DNA from: an uncultured Peptostreptococcaceae bacterium
Lineage (GTDB): Bacteria; Bacillota; Clostridia; Peptostreptococcales; Anaerovoracaceae
Assembly: GCA_905236895.1 (NCBI GenBank)
Contig: CAJOQI010000133.1
Span: 1 to 7,984 of the forward strand
Direction of reading: 5' to 3'
DNA length: 7,984 bases
Part shown: one piece after another, positions 5,211-7,984 of the stretch
How positions within the stretch are numbered: the first letter of the stretch is position 1
How the letters are laid out: the number at the start of each line of letters is the position of its first letter
The notes under the pieces: model-generated
What the model saw: only the letters and a program-made list of their open reading frames with translations
The model's database searches: none
Told to the model about the DNA's origin: nothing
Made by a program: the position numbers and the translations under genes

Positions 5211-7235
5211 ATGAGAATTGCCTTTGCCGGAAATCCAAACAGCGGCAAAACCACCATGTATAACGCTTTAACCGGCATGAGTGAAAAGGTGGGCAACTGG
5301 GCCGGCGTAACCGTTGGAGAGAAGGAGAGCCTTATTAAAGATGCTTTCACAAAGGGTGAGGAGGTTATGGCCGTGGATCTTCCCGGAGCCTATTCCATGT
5401 CGCCCTTTACACCGGAGGAGAGCATTACCAGCGAGTATGTAAGGGAGAAAAGACCCGATGCAATAATCAATATTGTGGATGCCACCAATTTAGGCAGAAG
5501 CCTCTTCTTCACCACCCAGCTCCTGGAATTGGGTGTGCCCGTTGTGGTCGCTCTCAATAAGAGCGATATAAACGAGAAAGAGAATACGGTAATTGACGTG
5601 GAGGCTCTTGAGAAGAAGCTGGGCTGTCCCGTTATTAAAACCGTTTCAACCAATAATAATGACCGAGGTCTGAAGGAAGTGGTTGAGAAGGCAATATCCC
5701 TAAAAGGGAAGGGTCAGCAGGCTCCATACCTACAGGCCGATATTGATTTGAAGGATAAAGCTCAGGTTGATAAGGAAGACAGAAAGAGATTTGCCTTTGT
5801 TAACGATATCGTAAAGGCCGTGGAAACAAGAGAGATTCTTTCCAGTGAAAGCACGGCGCAGGATAAATTGGATGGAGTTCTGATGAATCCTATCCTGGGC
5901 ATTTTGATCTTCGCAGCTGTTATGTTCCTGGTATTCCATATCTCTCAGGCGGAGGGACCACTGGGAATAGGAAAAATATTCGAAGGGCTCTTTGCAGGAT
6001 GGATAGAAACCTTCCAGGAATTCATAGGCACAAAGATGGAGAATGCATCTCCTGTTCTCTATGCTTTGATTGTTGACGGAATAATCGGTGGCGTTGGTGC
6101 CGTGGTAGGTTTTCTTCCTTTGGTAATGGTTATGTATTTCCTGATCGCCCTGCTGGAGGATTGCGGATATATGGCCAGAGTAAGCGCCGTTATGGATCCT
6201 ATCTTTAAGAGGGTAGGTCTTTCCGGAAAATCCGTCATTCCCGTTATTATCGGCACAGGATGCGGAATCCCCGCAATTATGGCATGTAGAACTATTAGGG
6301 ATGAAAGAGACAGAAGAGCCACCGCCATGCTGGCAACCTTTATTCCTTGTGGAGCAAAGATTCCGGTAATCGCCCTTTTCGCAGGAGCTTTCTTTAACGG
6401 AGCGGGATGGGTTAGCCTTTTAAGCTATTTTCTTGGAATCGTTTTGATATTCCTTGGAGCTCTTTTGATTAAGGCCGTAACAGGGTATAAGTACAGAAAG
6501 CCATTTTTCATTATGGAACTTCCCAAGTGGAAGGTGCCCAGCATCAAGAGAGCGTTCCTATCAATGCTAGAGCGGGCCAAAGCCTATATCGTAAAAGCGG
6601 CCACCATCATTCTGATTTGCAATACTGCGGTTCAGCTTATGCAGACCTTCGATTGGCATTTTCAAGTGGTGGAAGAGGGGATGGAAAACACATCTATTCT
6701 AGCATCAATCGCAACACCATTTGCTATCCTTCTTATTCCTTTGGGATTCGGGGTTTGGCAATTGGCAGCGGCAGCCATCACAGGCTTTATCGCTAAAGAG
6801 AATGTGGTAGGAACCCTGGCTGTAGCCTTTGCTCTCACAAGCTTTATCGATCCGGAAGAGCTGGAGATGACCGGAGGAGCCGGCACCATTGCGGCCACCA
6901 TGGGACTTACTACGGTAACCGCTCTAGCTTATCTCTTTTTCAATCTCTATACACCGCCTTGTTTTGCGGCTATCGGAGCCATGAATTCGGAGATGAAGAG
7001 CAAAGGATGGCTGTGGGGAGCCATTGGTCTGCAGCTGGCAACGGGATATACAATCGCATTTCTTGTATATCAATTCGGAACCCTATTTACCGAGGGACAT
7101 TTTGGTCAAGGATTTGTTCCGGGCCTTATAGCCATATTGGTTATGGCTTTTGTGACAGTTATGATTTCCAGAAAGATTCGCGCGGACTTTGATAGGAAGT
7201 ATGCTCTCCATCAAGGAGTTGCAGCGACTAATTAA
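5211..7235 (+). CDS. feoB: FeoB, GTPase-coupled ferrous iron transporter
   Basis: This 674-residue inner-membrane protein imports Fe(II). The N-terminal G domain shows G1 GNPNSGKTT (7-15), switch region VGNWAGVTV (27-35) with the G2 Thr34, G3 DLPG (56-59), G4 NKSD (116-119) and a G5-like STNNN (146-150). A helical linker with guanine-dissociation-inhibitor character spans about 155-220. The membrane part (about 225-650) carries both Gate motifs: GTGCGIPAIMACRT (348-361) with the conserved Cys351, and FIPCGAKIPVIALF (377-390); the C-terminal GFIAKENVVGTLA (525-537) is also typical. Length is at the short end for FeoB, as is common in Clostridia, with no fused FeoA or FeoC domain. AGGAGG (5197-5202) sits 8 bases before the ATG. 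The small Cys-rich protein gene follows after 24 bases. No damage is visible. Confidence 0.97.
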   Translation: MRIAFAGNPNSGKTTMYNALTGMSEKVGNWAGVTVGEKESLIKDAFTKGEEVMAVDLPGAYSMSPFTPEESITSEYVREKRPDAIINIVDATNLGRSLFFTTQLLELGVPVVVALNKSDINEKENTVIDVEALEKKLGCPVIKTVSTNNNDRGLKEVVEKAISLKGKGQQAPYLQADIDLKDKAQVDKEDRKRFAFVNDIVKAVETREILSSESTAQDKLDGVLMNPILGILIFAAVMFLVFHISQAEGPLGIGKIFEGLFAGWIETFQEFIGTKMENASPVLYALIVDGIIGGVGAVVGFLPLVMVMYFLIALLEDCGYMARVSAVMDPIFKRVGLSGKSVIPVIIGTGCGIPAIMACRTIRDERDRRATAMLATFIPCGAKIPVIALFAGAFFNGAGWVSLLSYFLGIVLIFLGALLIKAVTGYKYRKPFFIMELPKWKVPSIKRAFLSMLERAKAYIVKAATIILICNTAVQLMQTFDWHFQVVEEGMENTSILASIATPFAILLIPLGFGVWQLAAAAITGFIAKENVVGTLAVAFALTSFIDPEELEMTGGAGTIAATMGLTTVTALAYLFFNLYTPPCFAAIGAMNSEMKSKGWLWGAIGLQLATGYTIAFLVYQFGTLFTEGHFGQGFVPGLIAILVMAFVTVMISRKIRADFDRKYALHQGVAATN

Positions 7236-7259
7236 TAAAGAAGTTGGGAGGGGTGGAAG

Positions 7260-7412
7260 ATGAACGGATCCACAGCAATAGCTTTGCTCATACTTGCCAT
7301 AATTCTTTTCTTGGCCATAAGATATATCGTAAAGGAGAAGAGGAAGGGAACCAGATGCATTGGCTGTCCCCAGGCCGGAAGTTGCCAGAAGAGGCAGAGC
7401 TATCATCATTGA
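7260..7412 (+). CDS. FeoB-associated Cys-rich membrane protein, 50 aa
   Basis: A short frame with a strong ribosome site, GGGAGGGG (7246-7253), encodes 50 residues. A single membrane helix (about 5-24) is followed by a basic stretch (KEKRKG) and a Cys motif C33-x2-C36-x5-C42, ending in two His. This matches the small FeoB-associated Cys-rich proteins commonly found after feoB in Firmicutes, sometimes called FeoC-like but unrelated to the winged-helix FeoC of enterobacteria. The three Cys and the terminal His could bind iron or an Fe-S cluster, on the cytoplasmic side if the short N-terminus is outside as the basic stretch suggests. The gene begins 24 bases after feoB. A longer overlapping frame in another phase (7244-7501) has no such features and is rejected. 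Confidence 0.85.
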   Translation: MNGSTAIALLILAIILFLAIRYIVKEKRKGTRCIGCPQAGSCQKRQSYHH

Positions 7413-7437
7413 AAATAATATGCTCAAGCATTATAAT
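7409..7437 (+). promoter_or_regulatory. Probable promoter of the DtxR-family gene
   Basis: TTGAAA (7409-7414, five of six) and TATAAT (7432-7437, six of six) are exactly 17 bp apart. The -35 overlaps the stop codon of the small Cys-rich gene. The predicted start near 7444 gives a leader of about 73 bases. This would let the regulator be made independently of the iron-repressed feo operon. Confidence 0.65.
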
Positions 7438-7471
7438 AGTCAGGTATAGAGATGTGTCTGACTATTTCTTT
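7435..7471 (+). terminator. Terminator hairpin after the feo operon, overlapping the dtxR promoter
   Basis: The arms 7435-7448 and 7453-7466 pair over 14 positions (nine outer Watson-Crick pairs, with three G-U pairs further in) and close a GAGA tetraloop. A U-rich tail (TTTCTTT) follows. The inner G-U pairs work only in plus-strand RNA, favouring a terminator for feoAB. The outer nine base pairs, AATAGTCAG/CTGACTATT, also form a DNA palindrome over the predicted start site, so an operator role is a second possibility. Confidence 0.6.
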
Positions 7472-7516
7472 ATGGATAGAAATTCGATGAGATATAGATA
7501 AGCGAGGGTGTAGCTA

Positions 7517-7879
7517 ATGATATATAACGAATCGGTTGAGAATTATTTGGAAGCGATCCTTATTCTGACTGAAACAAAGCCTGTGGTTCGAAGCGTGGAC
7601 ATAGCCAAAGAACTGGGTTTCAGAAAGCCAAGCGTAAGCGTTGCGGTAAAGAATATGAAGGAGAAGGGCTATATCGAAGTGTCCGAAGAGGGATATATTA
7701 CCCTGACCAAAACAGGGAAGAAGATTGCGAAGAGCATCTACGAAAGACATCTCTTCTTCAAGGAATGGCTTGTGAGTATCGGCGTTGACGAGGAAACCGC
7801 AAACGAGGACGCTTGCAATATGGAGCATGCCATCAGCGAAAAAACCTTTAAGGCAATCCAAAAGTTTTTGAAGAAATAA
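7517..7879 (+). CDS. Short DtxR-family metal-dependent transcriptional regulator
   Basis: The 120-residue protein has an N-terminal winged helix (about 5-65) with the recognition region FRKPSVSVAVKNM (35-47). A metal-binding dimerisation domain follows (about 70-118), and there is no C-terminal SH3-like domain, as in MntR-type members. Compared with DtxR and MntR, probable ligands are Glu12, His78, Cys100, Glu103 and His104, the last three in DACNMEH. Cys100 matches Cys102 of DtxR, where MntR has Glu, which suggests iron rather than manganese sensing. The position of DtxR Met10 or MntR Asp8 is Asn9. It most likely represses feoAB through the TTAG/CTAA array at 4904-4929 when Fe(II) is bound. 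GAGGGTG (7504-7510) is the ribosome site for ATG 7517. The family is sure; the metal and target are inferred. Confidence 0.9.
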   Translation: MIYNESVENYLEAILILTETKPVVRSVDIAKELGFRKPSVSVAVKNMKEKGYIEVSEEGYITLTKTGKKIAKSIYERHLFFKEWLVSIGVDEETANEDACNMEHAISEKTFKAIQKFLKK

Positions 7880-7925
7880 AGATGAATCGAGAATCAAGGC
7901 TTATAGGACAAAAAGCGTTGATAAA

Positions 7926-7976
7926 AACCGTCGTAGTGATTGATATTTCAATTGTTACGGCGGTTATATCTTTTTT
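7926..7976 (+). terminator. Strong intrinsic terminator after the DtxR-family gene
   Basis: The arms 7926-7943 and 7948-7965 pair over all 18 positions in RNA (with four G-U pairs), closing a TATT loop. Six Ts follow at 7971-7976. The G-U pairs make it a plus-strand terminator. It lies 47 bases after the stop codon; nothing else is seen between 7880 and the window end. Confidence 0.92.
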
Positions 7977-7984
7977 GAAAGAAG

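Noticed and set aside
7244..7501. 85-codon frame overlapping the small Cys-rich gene in another phase
   Set aside because: The 50-residue frame has the better ribosome site, a membrane helix and the CxxC-x5-C motif; the longer frame has no recognisable feature and runs through the terminator.

Overview
The window looks like a chromosomal segment from an anaerobic Firmicute of the class Clostridia, most likely near Lachnospiraceae. The grounds are strong AGGAGG-type ribosome binding sites, frequent AGA/AGG arginine codons, Gram-positive style SigA promoters, U-tailed terminators, and the families present: a FeoA-FeoB-small Cys-rich protein-DtxR cluster, a DUF5011-like/NodB membrane protein and a PEBP-type lipoprotein. 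The taxonomic call is an inference from memory of such proteins, not from a search.

Layout. 1-211 (minus strand): the first 70 codons of a PurF-like amidophosphoribosyltransferase running off the left edge. 212-366: a divergent intergenic region with a likely promoter for each side. 367-792: a 141-residue Lys/Glu/Ala-rich helical protein with four copies of a 13-residue repeat. 818-2335: a membrane-anchored protein with three Ig-like domains and a NodB (CE4) domain that has lost both metal-binding histidines of motif 2. 2457-3464: a lipoprotein ending in a PEBP/YbhB-like domain. 3494-4621: a type 2 malate/lactate dehydrogenase-family oxidoreductase, closed by a terminator at 4644-4677.

4622-4968 is 347 bases without a coding gene. 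It holds that terminator, an orphan second terminator at 4826-4849 that may end an undescribed small RNA, a consensus promoter (TTGACA, 16 bp, TATAAT), and a DtxR-like operator just downstream of it.

4969-7412 is a ferrous iron uptake operon: feoA, feoB and a 50-residue single-pass Cys-rich protein. A hairpin terminator with a GNRA tetraloop follows (7435-7471), overlapped by a good promoter (TTGAAA, 17 bp, TATAAT) for a short DtxR-family regulator at 7517-7879. That gene is closed by a strong terminator at 7926-7976.

How it fits together: the DtxR-type protein probably senses Fe(II) and represses the feo promoter through the TTAG/CTAA array, so FeoB imports iron only when iron is scarce. 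The left half (helical repeat protein, deacetylase-like protein, PEBP lipoprotein) looks like cell-envelope functions with no clear link to iron. No mobile element, CRISPR array, tRNA or rRNA was seen. The least explained items are the NodB-domain protein with altered metal ligands, the possible small RNA before feoA, and the repeat protein.
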